Positions 1 to 6,979 of a stretch of DNA of 16,988 nt are shown here, one piece after another. The stretch's first letter is position 1. Every line of letters begins with the position of its first letter. The stretch is from an uncultured Candidatus Melainabacteria bacterium. Lineage in GTDB: Bacteria > Cyanobacteriota > Vampirovibrionia > Gastranaerophilales > Gastranaerophilaceae. The notes below the pieces were generated by a model. It ran no database searches. It was not told the origin of the DNA and saw only the letters and a program-made list of their open reading frames with translations. The stretch spans positions 1 through 16,988 of the forward strand of contig CAKVND010000048.1 in assembly GCA_934777245.1 (NCBI GenBank), read 5' to 3'. The translations under genes were made by a program, and so were the position numbers.

Positions 1-62
1 CACTCCCCTCTCCTTCTTCAATTCTACATGGAGAGGGTGCCGAAGGCGGGAGAGGGTATTAT
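1..62. repeat. Intergenic palindromic repeat, type 1, copy A
   Basis: An early stem arm CCCTCTCC pairs with GGAGAGGG about 16 bases later, followed by a second GGAGAGGG-like arm (GGGAGAGGG). All 62 bases are identical to 346-407. Close relatives lie at 12947-13003 and 13451-13504. The unit contains no open frame and behaves like a REP/MITE-class non-autonomous intergenic repeat. Confidence 0.85.
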
Positions 63-128
63 ATTCATTTAATTAATCAGCCTAATCGGCTTCAGAATGA
101 CGGCACGTTGGAAAGTCCGACGCCATGT

Positions 129-163
129 CATTGCGAGAAAATCGCTAGATTTTCGTGGCAATG
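129..163. repeat. Hairpin repeat of the GTCATTGCGAG type
   Basis: CATTGC (129-134) pairs with GCAATG (158-163). Inside it AAAATC (138-143) pairs with GATTTT (148-153) around a 4-base loop. It follows a CTTCAGAATGAC motif (90-101) that recurs at 13190-13201 ahead of another GTCATTG segment. Palindromes starting GTCATTGCGAG are widespread intergenic repeats in bacteria; no function can be read here. Confidence 0.6.
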
Positions 164-208
164 TAGGTTTGTGAAATTGTTTTTTTATAGTTTATAATAC
201 CCTCTCCC

Positions 209-267
209 TTTTACACCACACTTCCAAACTGGTAAGCACAACTACTAGTTTAAAAGTGAAGCAGAAA
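209..267. repeat. Degenerate copy of the 13125-13186 hairpin
   Basis: The segment starts TTTTACA, continues with CACTTCC, an ACTACTA loop and an AAGTGAAG arm. It parallels the better hairpin at 13125-13186 base for base with many differences. The flanking terminal inverted repeats of that element are not clearly present here, so this looks like a decayed fragment. Confidence 0.5.
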
Positions 268-270
268 ACT

Positions 271-303
271 CCCCCAGGGGAGGGGATGATGTGAGATGCG
301 TCT
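271..303. repeat. CCCC/GGGG mini-palindrome with GATGATGTGAGATGCGTC tail
   Basis: A short C-rich/G-rich palindrome (271-285) is followed by a tail ending GATGCGTC. About 23 bases (280-303) recur at 490-512 next to another palindrome of the same kind. It joins onto the type 1 copy at 346-407, so the cluster is assembled from modules. Confidence 0.5.
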
Positions 304-345
304 GTGGGGAGGGGATATGCTAAAGACATCCAAGCAAGCAAGTCT

Positions 346-407
346 CACTCCCCTCTCCTTCTTCAATTCTACATGGAGAGGGTGCCGAAGGCGGGAGAGG
401 GTATTAT
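346..407. repeat. Intergenic palindromic repeat, type 1, copy B
   Basis: Identical over 62 bases to 1-62. It is preceded by GCTAAAGACATCCAAGCAAG (318-337), a module that also precedes the copies at 12947 and 13451 in diverged form. The full mobile unit is therefore longer than the CCCTCTCC hairpin alone. Confidence 0.85.
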
Positions 408-424
408 TTTATTTAATTTAACAA

Positions 425-512
425 GCCCCCACCCGAATTTCTAAGCTTCAAGCATGGCTTTCAGCTTGAAATTCTACCCTCCCCCGAGGGAGGGGATGAT
501 GTGAGATGCGTC
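425..512. repeat. Intergenic palindromic repeat, type 2, copy 1
   Basis: The unit runs CACCCGAATTTCTAAG, a small hairpin, CAGCTTGAAATTCTACCCTC, then a CCCCCGAGGGAGGGG palindrome and the GATGCGTC tail. Both named blocks recur at 16111-16179 inside the hydrogenase-like operon. The unit stops about 11 bases before the end of the 98-aa gene. No other content is visible in 1-523. Confidence 0.7.
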
Positions 513-523
513 AGGAGAAGGTG

Positions 524-820
524 TTATTCTTCATTGCTTGAAATAATTTGCCAATATTGCCCGAAATCCTGTTTACCATTTTTGAATACACGCACTTCAA
601 TTCTATCATCCGCAATATCAACATAAACAGTTTTTTCTAAGTCCGGATATTTTATTCTTTTTTTGCCTTCAATACCACGCCACTTATTTTCAAGAAAATC
701 TTTAACTTGTGCATATTCTTTTATATGCACAATATTATTTACAAACGAGTCCAGCTCATCCACTTTTTTTGCATTCATGTAATTCAAACCATAAAAGCTA
801 TATTTGTTTAATTCAGTCAT
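524..820 (-). CDS. Small uncharacterised protein (98 aa), paralogue of 12381-12662
   Basis: I do not recognise a named family. The protein is 98 residues, charged, with no signal peptide or membrane segment, so it is probably cytoplasmic. It aligns along its length with the 93-aa protein at 12381-12662: both begin with NKYS near the N-terminus, have an acidic helix-like stretch, an aromatic W near residue 47-51, a YP motif, then a DI-containing strand and a positively charged V/F-rich end. The ATG at 818-820 is preceded by AAGGAAG at good distance. It lies 95 bases downstream of the LysM gene on the same strand with palindromes between, so it may be cotranscribed from the sigma-28-type promoter at 1571-1597. 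The pattern of a small protein beside a large low-complexity or repeat protein occurs twice in this window and might indicate a chaperone or partner role; that is inference only. Confidence 0.8.
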   Translation of the reverse strand: MTELNKYSFYGLNYMNAKKVDELDSFVNNIVHIKEYAQVKDFLENKWRGIEGKKRIKYPDLEKTVYVDIADDRIEVRVFKNGKQDFGQYWQIISSNEE

Positions 821-850
821 TACGCTTCCTTTTAAACTATTTTAATAATA

Positions 851-870
851 GGTGCGCATGATAGCGCACC
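851..870. repeat. GGTGCGC palindrome
   Basis: GGTGCGC (851-857) pairs perfectly with GCGCACC (864-870) around ATGATA. No U-run follows on either strand, so it is not a typical intrinsic terminator. GGTGCGC/GCGCACC palindromes next to CTAC are common intergenic repeats. Confidence 0.6.
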
Positions 871-887
871 CTACTTTTTAAGTTTTT

Positions 888-906
888 GTTGGGGTAAAAC
901 CCCAAC
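888..906. repeat. GTTGGGG palindrome 3' of the LysM gene
   Basis: GTTGGGG (888-894) pairs with CCCCAAC (900-906) around TAAAA, followed by CTAC, 10 bases past the LysM stop codon. The same design (GTTGGGCT/AGCCCAAC then CTAC) sits directly after the hydrogenase small-subunit gene at 13675-13693. Without a U-run it is a poor intrinsic terminator but could protect transcript 3' ends. Confidence 0.6.
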
Positions 907-915
907 CTACAATTG

Positions 916-1521
916 TTAATATTTAATTTTCCGTCCTGGATAAATTTTATTTGGGTCTTTAATATTATTTTTTTGTACCAAATCATTGACAAACTGTTGA
1001 AGTTCTGAATTAGAAGCACCTGGATGCAGCTTCTTTGCTATTTTCCACAAAGAATCTCCTGATTTGACTGTATACGTATTTTGTTCATTCCCAGATGGCA
1101 TTGTAGAAGAAGGTGTAACAGAAGGATCGTTTGGTTTACTTGGATCATTTGAGTAAGGATTTCCGGGAACATACGCTCCACAATTTTCTGCTTGTTGACG
1201 ATAATAATCATTTTGTTTTTGAAGAGAATCATAATCAGAATATTCATCCTCATAACCATACTCCGATGACAGCGAACCACGAGAAGACGCACCGCCATAA
1301 ACTCTATCACCCATCATTCCTGTTAATGAACTGGCACTTCCAGCACCGCCTGCTGATGCACTACTAGCACTACTAGCGCTACCTGTAGAATAGCCCCTTG
1401 CTTCACGCCAAGCATCAAGACTTCCAGAAGAACCTGTCGTACCTGATGAATAACCAGATTTCCAACTATCGTTGTTAAATGTACAACCATATGGATTATT
1501 GTACTTACCAAAGCTTGACAT
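916..1521 (-). CDS. LysM-domain protein with Ser/Gly/Ala-rich N-terminal half (201 aa)
   Basis: The C-terminal part (about 148-201) is a LysM fold: YTVKSGDSLWKIAKKL opens it and NKIYPGRKIKY closes it. LysM binds N-acetylglucosamine chains such as peptidoglycan. Residues 1-90 are very rich in Ser, Gly, Ala and Tyr, 90-115 are acidic and Tyr-rich, and 115-145 are Pro/Asn/Ser-rich linker. No signal peptide or membrane segment is visible, so if it reaches the wall it must use another route (for example a flagellar or other specialised export system) or be released by lysis. The ATG at 1519-1521 has a strong AAAGGAG site. A sigma-28-type promoter with a perfect consensus lies 50 bases upstream, making this a probable late motility or surface gene. 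The exact function is unknown; presence of the LysM domain is secure. Confidence 0.85.
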   Translation of the reverse strand: MSSFGKYNNPYGCTFNNDSWKSGYSSGTTGSSGSLDAWREARGYSTGSASSASSASAGGAGSASSLTGMMGDRVYGGASSRGSLSSEYGYEDEYSDYDSLQKQNDYYRQQAENCGAYVPGNPYSNDPSKPNDPSVTPSSTMPSGNEQNTYTVKSGDSLWKIAKKLHPGASNSELQQFVNDLVQKNNIKDPNKIYPGRKIKY

Positions 1522-1570
1522 AAAAAACTCCTTTCTAAGTAATTCAGTATTTATGTTTCCAACTCTATCT

Positions 1571-1597
1571 TTATCGGCATTTTTTCGGAAAACTTTA
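1571..1597 (-). promoter_or_regulatory. Sigma-28 (FliA/SigF-type) promoter of the LysM gene
   Basis: Read on the minus strand, TAAAGTTT (1590-1597) is followed by exactly 11 bases and GCCGATAA (1571-1578). This matches the classic flagellar sigma-28 consensus TAAAGTTT-N11-GCCGATAA at every fixed position. Transcription would start near 1563 and give a leader of roughly 40 bases before the ATG at 1521. A related promoter is at 12697-12723. Confidence 0.8.
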
Positions 1598-1638
<41 letters not shown>

Positions 1639-1844
1639 GTCTCAAAGCCTGTATTCGCAAGGAAAATCACCATTAAAAATTCGTATTTACAAAACTTAAT
1701 AAAAGAATATGTATTAATATTTATTTTTATAAATCTTAACAAATAGCCATAATTTATCGTTTTTCGATTTAATTTAGACCAACAAAATCATATTTTTATA
1801 TGAGAATAGATTTTTGCCATTCAAAAAAGTAATGCCCAATCAGG

Positions 1845-1874
1845 TTATTGATTTAACGATTCTAATGGTATAAA
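1845..1874 (+). promoter_or_regulatory. Possible housekeeping promoter of the Hsp20-like gene
   Basis: TATAAA (1869-1874) is preceded by TGG, giving an extended -10 look. A weak -35 TTATTG (1845-1850) stands 18 bases upstream. It would give a leader of about 45 bases before the ATG at 1926. AT-rich DNA gives such matches easily, so support is modest. Confidence 0.35.
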
Positions 1875-1925
1875 ACAATTGAAAAGATAAAGCTTTACAT
1901 TTAATTCAAGAAAGGAGTTTCTATT

Positions 1926-2408
1926 ATGGAAGAACACAATCATCATTTATTAAAAGTAATTGGAGTTATTATCGCAACTTTTCTAGGCGCATTTTTAGCT
2001 TTTTATCTGGCTGTAGATTTAACTTTAAATAGAATGTTAAATCCGGAATATCAAATTAAAAAACTTGAAAAAACAATGAACAAAATAGAAAAATTTGACG
2101 ATAAAATGATGGAAAATCCGTTTATACCCAAAATGTCACCTATGCTTGTTAATTTAGTTAAAGAAGCTAATGAGTACAAAGTTGTTGTAGATTTAAAACC
2201 ATTAGGCGATGACGAAAAAAATGTTAGCGTAAATCTAAATAATAATATAATTACCGTTTCGGGCGATATGCAAAAAAAAGAATTGAGAGGCGAAAAAATA
2301 ATGAATTTTTCACAATCATTTTATCTTGATGAACAACTTTTGCCTAACAAAATTTCAAAAGAAAAAAAGGGAAACAAATATATAATTACAATTCCTTTTG
2401 AAGATTAA
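1926..2408 (+). CDS. Membrane-anchored Hsp20/alpha-crystallin-like protein (160 aa)
   Basis: An N-terminal hydrophobic helix (about residues 9-34) without an obvious cleavage site is followed by a charged, probably helical linker (36-65). A beta-rich C-terminal domain (about 83-160) has the alpha-crystallin-like layout: EYKVVVDL at the first strand, then NNNIITVSGD, FSQSFYLDE and KYIITIPFE at the end. Soluble small heat shock proteins hold unfolding clients without ATP; the anchor would place this one at the membrane, with sidedness unclear. The IXI-type C-terminal tail that drives oligomerisation is not evident, so it may act as a small unit. The start has a strong AAAGGAG 8 bases upstream. 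It is a single gene, divergent from the LysM gene and followed by the ribosomal operon leader. Family assignment rests on pattern only. Confidence 0.75.
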   Translation: MEEHNHHLLKVIGVIIATFLGAFLAFYLAVDLTLNRMLNPEYQIKKLEKTMNKIEKFDDKMMENPFIPKMSPMLVNLVKEANEYKVVVDLKPLGDDEKNVSVNLNNNIITVSGDMQKKELRGEKIMNFSQSFYLDEQLLPNKISKEKKGNKYIITIPFED

Positions 2409-2582
2409 GCAAACATTGCCATTTGTAAACTCTTAGTTGACGCTAATTGACTTTTATCAAGTTTTGTCATAAACTTGATTATGCCGAAGTATAGTGCTAT
2501 GGTATGCCTTACTCGGATTTAGATACAGACAGCTGAATGAAGGCTCTATTGAGTTTGAATGAGGCAGAAAAGGAGAAACAAA
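2409..2582 (+). promoter_or_regulatory. Long structured leader of rpmI-rplT (possible L20-type autoregulatory leader)
   Basis: This gap contains a perfect 8-bp hairpin, TCAAGTTT/AAACTTGA (2457-2478). A longer-range pairing GCCTT (around 2508) with AAGGC (around 2541) lies just before the rpmI ribosome site. In several bacteria rpmI-rplT is repressed by L20 binding an mRNA structure that mimics its 23S rRNA site. Position and structure fit, but infC is missing here and I cannot confirm the L20 motif, so the role is inferred. Confidence 0.35.
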
Positions 2583-2792
2583 ATGCCAAAAATGAAAACC
2601 CACCGTGCAGCAGCTAAGAGATACAAAGTTACTGGCACAGGTAAAATCACAAGAAGACATGCAGGTATTGGCCACTTGCTTCAACACAAAGCTGAATCAA
2701 GAAAACGTAAGATTTTCGGAGATGTAGTGATTTCTGAATCTCACGAAAAATTGATTTCAAAAGAGTTACCTTACAAGAAGTATGCTAGATAG
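2583..2792 (+). CDS. rpmI: 50S ribosomal protein L35
   Basis: A 69-residue, highly basic protein beginning MPKMKTHRAAAKRYKVTGTG, with HAGIGHLLQHK in the middle and LPYKKYAR at the end, matching the L35 family at the usual length. L35 sits in the large ribosomal subunit near the L-shaped stalk side of 23S rRNA. The start chosen is the ATG at 2583, preceded by AAGGAG, not the in-frame ATG at 2559, because the family begins at MPKMK. It is followed 12 bases later by rplT, the conserved pairing. The usual partner infC is absent immediately upstream, where the Hsp20-like gene lies instead. Confidence 0.97.
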   Translation: MPKMKTHRAAAKRYKVTGTGKITRRHAGIGHLLQHKAESRKRKIFGDVVISESHEKLISKELPYKKYAR

Positions 2793-2804
2793 GAGTGTTG
2801 AACA

Positions 2805-3155
2805 ATGAGAATTAAACGTGGTAATGTATGTCGTAACAGACACAAAAAAATATTAAAGCTTGCTAAAGGCTTCAAAGGCGCAAGAAGCAGAATCTTCAAA
2901 GTTGCAAATTGTGCAGTTATGAAAGCTCTTAAATACGCTTACAGAGATAGACGCGCTACAAAACGTAACATGCGTCGTTTATGGATTGTAAGAATTAATG
3001 CAGCTGTTAGAGAACAAGGAATGAGCTATTCTAGATTCGTTAACGCTTGCAAAAAAGCAAACATTCAAGTTAATAGAAAAATGCTTGCTGATTTGGCTGT
3101 TAATGACAAAGAAGCATTCGCAGTTGTTGTTGAAGCAGCAAAAGCAGCTTTATAA
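2805..3155 (+). CDS. rplT: 50S ribosomal protein L20
   Basis: A 116-residue basic protein with the L20 hallmarks: [20 protein letters not shown] at the N-terminus, then [23 protein letters not shown] and a C-terminal globular half with [11 protein letters not shown]20 binds early to 23S rRNA and is needed for large-subunit assembly; in many bacteria it also represses its own operon. The AGGAG ribosome site overlaps the rpmI stop, so the two are translated from one transcript. The strong terminator at 3173-3212 ends the operon. Confidence 0.98.
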   Translation: MRIKRGNVCRNRHKKILKLAKGFKGARSRIFKVANCAVMKALKYAYRDRRATKRNMRRLWIVRINAAVREQGMSYSRFVNACKKANIQVNRKMLADLAVNDKEAFAVVVEAAKAAL

Positions 3156-3172
3156 TTTATAGGTCTTACAAC

Positions 3173-3212
3173 AAAAACAAGGATAAACTCAAAAAGTTTA
3201 TCCTTGTTTTTT
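3173..3212 (+). terminator. Rho-independent terminator of rpmI-rplT
   Basis: AACAAGGATAAACT (3176-3189) pairs perfectly with AGTTTATCCTTGTT (3195-3208) around a CAAAA loop, and the 3' arm runs into a T-run (TTTTTT). It begins 17 bases after the rplT stop. Confidence 0.93.
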
Positions 3213-3251
3213 ATTTGGATTGAAATTTGCAAAAATATACATTCAACTTAT

Positions 3252-3259
3252 GCTAAAAT
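3252..3259 (+). promoter_or_regulatory. Possible extended -10 promoter giving a leaderless comEC transcript
   Basis: TGC-TAAAAT (3251-3259) resembles an extended -10. A start site about 7 bases downstream would coincide with the comEC ATG at 3266. No Shine-Dalgarno sequence is visible in front of that ATG, which fits leaderless translation. No convincing -35 is seen. Confidence 0.3.
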
Positions 3260-3265
3260 TAATTT

Positions 3266-5641
3266 ATGTTCAAGAATTTCAACTTATCACAAAACAAAAA
3301 TGCATTGATGTTTTTCACAGTTACAATCTACATTTTAGCGTTATTTGCCACATTAAGCGGTCTTGGATTAGTATTTGCAACAATTTTTACAACTCTTTTA
3401 CTCGTTGCACTTTTTCTTGAAATCATACCACCCAAATACATTATTGTTTGGATTACGATTTTTTATTTGGGAATAGCAAATACTTCTTACAGACTAAAAA
3501 GCACTGATGAATTATTAAATCTTGCTCCTGCTAATTCAACAATCTTCGGCAAAGTCTTAAGTATTCCGGAGCTAAAAGGCAATGACAAGACAAAATTTTT
3601 CTTCCAAGTTGATAAAATCGAAATTGACGGTAATATAAAAGATTTTTCGGACGAAAAGACTCTTGTTACACTTAATTCAACCGAAAAACTTAAAATTTAC
3701 GACACATACAAAATAAAAGGACGCTTGTCAACTCCATTTAAAGCCGGCAACCCTTCACAATTTGATTACAGCAATTATTTGAGAAATTTTGATACGTATT
3801 CAGTATTCTATGGCAAAGAATTTACAAAACTGGACGGTAAAAAATCATTTAAAGAACAAATTTTACAAAAAATTAACGACCACAGAGAAAAAATTATAAA
3901 ATTGCATTCCAATTATTTGGACTCTCCACACTTAGAAATTCTTGGCGGAATCGTATTTGGAGATGATGCAGTTTCACCACCTGAAAATATCAAAAAATCA
4001 TTTATTAATTCAGGTTTGTTGCATATTCTAGCCGCTTCCGGCATGAACGTAGCTTTTATTTTTTCTTTTTTCTATTTTTTCCTATCACTAATGCGTGCAA
4101 ATTACAAAGTAAACATTTCTTTTTGCATAATTATGATTCTTATTTATTCACTAATGACAGGTTTAGGGCCATCTGTCGTCAGAGCAACTTTTATGCTTGT
4201 GTTTGTACTTTTAGGGAAATTAATTGATAGAGATGCGCACAGCGTAGCGCTTTTAGCTTTCGTTGCTTTTATAATGCTTCTATATAATCCAATGTATATA
4301 AACGATGTCGGTTTTCAGCTTTCATTTGTTGTAACTTTCGGTTTGCTGGTTTCAACTCCTTATATTATAAGGAGCAAAAATCGTTTCGTTAATTGGCTTT
4401 CCGGCACAATTGCAATTCCAATAATTGCACAATTATGGGTAATTCCAATTCAAATATTTTATTTCAACAATATTAGTTTATACTCAGTTTTTGCAAACAT
4501 AATGAGTGTGCCAATCCTTTCTGTAATAAGCTTTGGCGGCTTTATAAGTTCGCTTATTGCTCCAATAACACCGAATTTTGTCTGCCAAGCGTTTGATTTT
4601 ATATTAAATCCACTACTAAAAATTCTTGTTTGGATTTCTGATTTCTGGGGAAGTTTGCCTCACTCTGCTTGTCAGACAACGCATCCTGCAATTTTCCAAA
4701 TTCTACTATACTATGGAGTTTTGATTCTTATTATTGCGTGCTTTGATAAAGAAATTAGAGAAAAGAATTTTAAAAAGCTTCTAATTGCTCTTACAACAAC
4801 ATTTATAATTTTACTGATTTCAATAATTCCGATTAAAAACAGCGATTTAGAAATTTTAACTTTTGATGTCGGAAATGCGGATTCATTTTTAATAAAAACT
4901 CCTAATCAAAAATATATAATGATTGATACCGCAAAAAACGGTTACAATGGCGGAAAATCTCAAGCTGAAATGCTGATTTTGAAATATATGTTGGATAGAG
5001 GAATAAAATCTCTAGACACATTAATTGTAACCCATTTCGATAACGACCATTGCGGTGGTGCGGTTGATTTGATAGACAATCTAAAAGTTGATAAATTATA
5101 TGTAAATTCTCTTAACCACGATTCAATTGCTGCAAAACAAATTTATAACGCGGCGGAAATTAATGATACGAAATTAATCTTGGCTGAAAATAACAAAATC
5201 ATTTTTAACGAAGCAGGACTAACGCTTACTAATTTTATAGCACCAAATAGTTTAGAAATAGGCGATAATGAAGCTTCAATTTTGACTCTTTTGAAATACA
5301 AAGATTTTTCAATGTTGTTTACAGGAGATTCCAACGCAGAAACTTTCAATAAATTGAAAGAATTTTTACCTAAAAATATAACAGTTTTAAAAATCGGTCA
5401 CCATGGCGGTTTAGGTGTTGTTAATAAAGATATGATGAATTACCTTAATCCGCAAATCTCGTTGATTTCTGTTGGTGAAAATAAATTTGGGCATCCGAAT
5501 CTTTTAACTTTGAACGCGCTAAAAAATACTAAAATTTTACGCACAGATGTAAATAATGCGATAAAATTTAAAGTTAATGATAAGAGACTAAAAATTTATA
5601 CATTTGATACAAAAAAGAAAAAATTTAAAGAACTTTTTTAA
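3266..5641 (+). CDS. comEC: ComEC/Rec2 family DNA uptake channel
   Basis: A 791-residue polytopic inner-membrane protein of standard length. An N-terminal pair of membrane helices (about 14-72) and a soluble OB-like domain (about 88-195) precede the Competence domain (about 220-500). That domain carries HILAASGMNV (253-262) and QLSFVVTFGLL (351-361), both family signatures. The C-terminal metallo-beta-lactamase-like domain (about 528-791) contains HFDNDH (590-595) followed by CGG, then FTGD and IGHHGG further on, so its metal site looks intact. ComEC carries single-stranded DNA across the inner membrane during transformation and may degrade the other strand. The gene stands alone between a terminator and the envelope operon. 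The start lacks a ribosome site, but the N-terminus fits the family. Confidence 0.93.
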   Translation: MFKNFNLSQNKNALMFFTVTIYILALFATLSGLGLVFATIFTTLLLVALFLEIIPPKYIIVWITIFYLGIANTSYRLKSTDELLNLAPANSTIFGKVLSIPELKGNDKTKFFFQVDKIEIDGNIKDFSDEKTLVTLNSTEKLKIYDTYKIKGRLSTPFKAGNPSQFDYSNYLRNFDTYSVFYGKEFTKLDGKKSFKEQILQKINDHREKIIKLHSNYLDSPHLEILGGIVFGDDAVSPPENIKKSFINSGLLHILAASGMNVAFIFSFFYFFLSLMRANYKVNISFCIIMILIYSLMTGLGPSVVRATFMLVFVLLGKLIDRDAHSVALLAFVAFIMLLYNPMYINDVGFQLSFVVTFGLLVSTPYIIRSKNRFVNWLSGTIAIPIIAQLWVIPIQIFYFNNISLYSVFANIMSVPILSVISFGGFISSLIAPITPNFVCQAFDFILNPLLKILVWISDFWGSLPHSACQTTHPAIFQILLYYGVLILIIACFDKEIREKNFKKLLIALTTTFIILLISIIPIKNSDLEILTFDVGNADSFLIKTPNQKYIMIDTAKNGYNGGKSQAEMLILKYMLDRGIKSLDTLIVTHFDNDHCGGAVDLIDNLKVDKLYVNSLNHDSIAAKQIYNAAEINDTKLILAENNKIIFNEAGLTLTNFIAPNSLEIGDNEASILTLLKYKDFSMLFTGDSNAETFNKLKEFLPKNITVLKIGHHGGLGVVNKDMMNYLNPQISLISVGENKFGHPNLLTLNALKNTKILRTDVNNAIKFKVNDKRLKIYTFDTKKKKFKELF

Positions 5642-5711
5642 ATAAATACTTTATTAAACGCGACTAATTTAAAGACATATAAAACTTGTCATTACTCGTT
5701 TTTTGTATTAA

Positions 5712-5717
5712 TATAAT
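5712..5717 (+). promoter_or_regulatory. -10 element of the envelope operon
   Basis: A perfect TATAAT 16 bases before the ATG of the 37-aa gene. TTGTCA (5686-5691) is the nearest -35-like hexamer, but the 20-base spacer is too long to be typical. The leader would be about 10 bases, enough for the AGAGGTGGAG ribosome site. Confidence 0.45.
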
Positions 5718-5732
5718 GTTAGAGAGGTGGAG

Positions 5733-5846
5733 ATGGAATTTTTTAGGCAACATAAAAAAGCTATAATAGGTTTAATTACAGTATCATTTATTTTGTGGAC
5801 AGCCGGCATGGGTTTATTAATGCTTCTTCCGGTGCTTGGTAAATAG
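5733..5846 (+). CDS. Small single-span membrane protein (37 aa)
   Basis: An ATG with a strong GAGGTGG ribosome site opens 37 codons ending in TAG. The peptide begins MEFFRQHKKA, a basic N-terminal tail, and continues with one hydrophobic helix (about residues 11-35) containing W22 and a GMGLLM segment. It should insert with the N-terminus inside. No family is recognised. It is the first gene after the operon -10 and ends 14 bases before the M23 peptidase start, so both are probably made together. A role as a small accessory of the peptidase or of Lpt assembly is speculation. Alternatively it is a leader peptide setting translation of the next gene. Confidence 0.7.
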   Translation: MEFFRQHKKAIIGLITVSFILWTAGMGLLMLLPVLGK

Positions 5847-5860
5847 TTTGGGGGGATTTT

Positions 5861-6967
5861 TTGAAGAAAATATTAAGTACATTAATATTTTTTGCAATAA
5901 TGTTCAACACATTCGCGTGTTGTTCCTCTTTTGCTAATCAAGATTTAGAAACAAAAAAACGTCAAACTCGAGCTAAAATTAATCACCTAAAATGGCTTGA
6001 AAGTATTGAAACAAACAAACTTTATAAAAACCAACAAAAATTAGAAAGTGCAAACACAAATTTACAACAATCAAAAACTCAAATCGTATCTGCAGAACGC
6101 GAATTATATGGCATGCAAGCGCAGTTAGACCGCGCAGCTAGTGAATACAATAATTTGAACTATGTGCTTGCAGGACACATAAGAAAAGTTTTTAAATCTC
6201 AGAGAAAAGCGTTTTTCGAACTATTGATTTCTTCTGAAGATATTAATATGCTTGTAGACAGAGTTTATTTTCAAAAAATCTTGTTAAAAGATGACTATAA
6301 GAGAATGGCACAAGCAAAACAAAAGGCTCAAGAAATTGCTATGCTAAAATACAATATTGAGGCTAAAAAAAGGAATCTTGAACGTTCAGTAGCTTCAATA
6401 AATTCTCAAAAAGCATATATAGACAGAGCTATCGCTAAAAATGAAAACATGATTAATAAACTCAGAACAGACAGAGTTGCTTATCAAAGAGCCGAAAAAG
6501 AATTGGCAAAACAATCTGCAAGTTTAGGTTCATATATCAACAAGCAAACTAAAGGTTCTGATGTTCACGTAGCATCAGGTTTTGTAAAGCCAATACAAGG
6601 CAGAATAACTTCACCATTTGGATGGAGAACTCATCCAATATTTAACAGTAAATCTTTCCATTCCGGAGTTGATATCGGAGGACCAAATTTAGGCGCAATA
6701 AGAGCTTCTAACTCCGGTAAAGTTATTTATTCCGGCTGGTATGGTGGTTATGGCAAAGTTGTTATTGTTGAGCATGGTATTATAAATGGTAAGCCGATAA
6801 CAACGTTGTATGCTCACATGAATTCGACAGCTGTATCAAACGGTCAAAGAGTTCAAAAAGGGCAAGTTCTCGGATATGAAGGAACAACAGGCTATTCAAC
6901 AGGGCCGCATTGTCACTTCGAAGTAAGGGTTAACGGTCAACCGAACAATCCGTTAAATTACATATAG
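5861..6967 (+). CDS. EnvC/NlpD-like M23 peptidase with coiled coil (368 aa)
   Basis: A signal peptide (about 1-25, ending CCSSFA) is followed by a long coiled coil (about 28-225) and a C-terminal LytM/M23 domain (about 245-368). The domain keeps the full zinc and catalytic set: HSGVD gives H267 and D271, YAH gives H319, and HCHFE gives H350 and H352. It therefore looks enzymatically active as a peptidoglycan endopeptidase, unlike E. coli EnvC whose site is degenerate. The architecture suits an envelope protein acting in septum splitting or wall remodelling. The start is TTG at 5861 with a strong GGGGGGAT site; the N-terminal MKKIL supports it. It is followed 12 bases later by the LptA/LptD-like gene. 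Confidence 0.92.
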   Translation: MKKILSTLIFFAIMFNTFACCSSFANQDLETKKRQTRAKINHLKWLESIETNKLYKNQQKLESANTNLQQSKTQIVSAERELYGMQAQLDRAASEYNNLNYVLAGHIRKVFKSQRKAFFELLISSEDINMLVDRVYFQKILLKDDYKRMAQAKQKAQEIAMLKYNIEAKKRNLERSVASINSQKAYIDRAIAKNENMINKLRTDRVAYQRAEKELAKQSASLGSYINKQTKGSDVHVASGFVKPIQGRITSPFGWRTHPIFNSKSFHSGVDIGGPNLGAIRASNSGKVIYSGWYGGYGKVVIVEHGIINGKPITTLYAHMNSTAVSNGQRVQKGQVLGYEGTTGYSTGPHCHFEVRVNGQPNNPLNYI

Positions 6968-6979
6968 GAATTATGAATT

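Noticed and set aside
1..520. CRISPR array
   Set aside because: Repeats are recurrent but unequal in length and spacing, and there are no uniform spacers or cas genes.
888..906. Intrinsic terminator of the LysM gene
   Set aside because: The hairpin is good, but no T-run follows on the minus strand, so I list it as a palindrome.
1131..1367. Plus-strand 78-aa frame over the LysM gene
   Set aside because: No ribosome site; its Ser/His/Asn-rich content mirrors the low-complexity coding strand opposite.
2559..2582. Earlier ATG of rpmI at 2559
   Set aside because: Family proteins begin at MPKMK, and the AAGGAG site serves the ATG at 2583.
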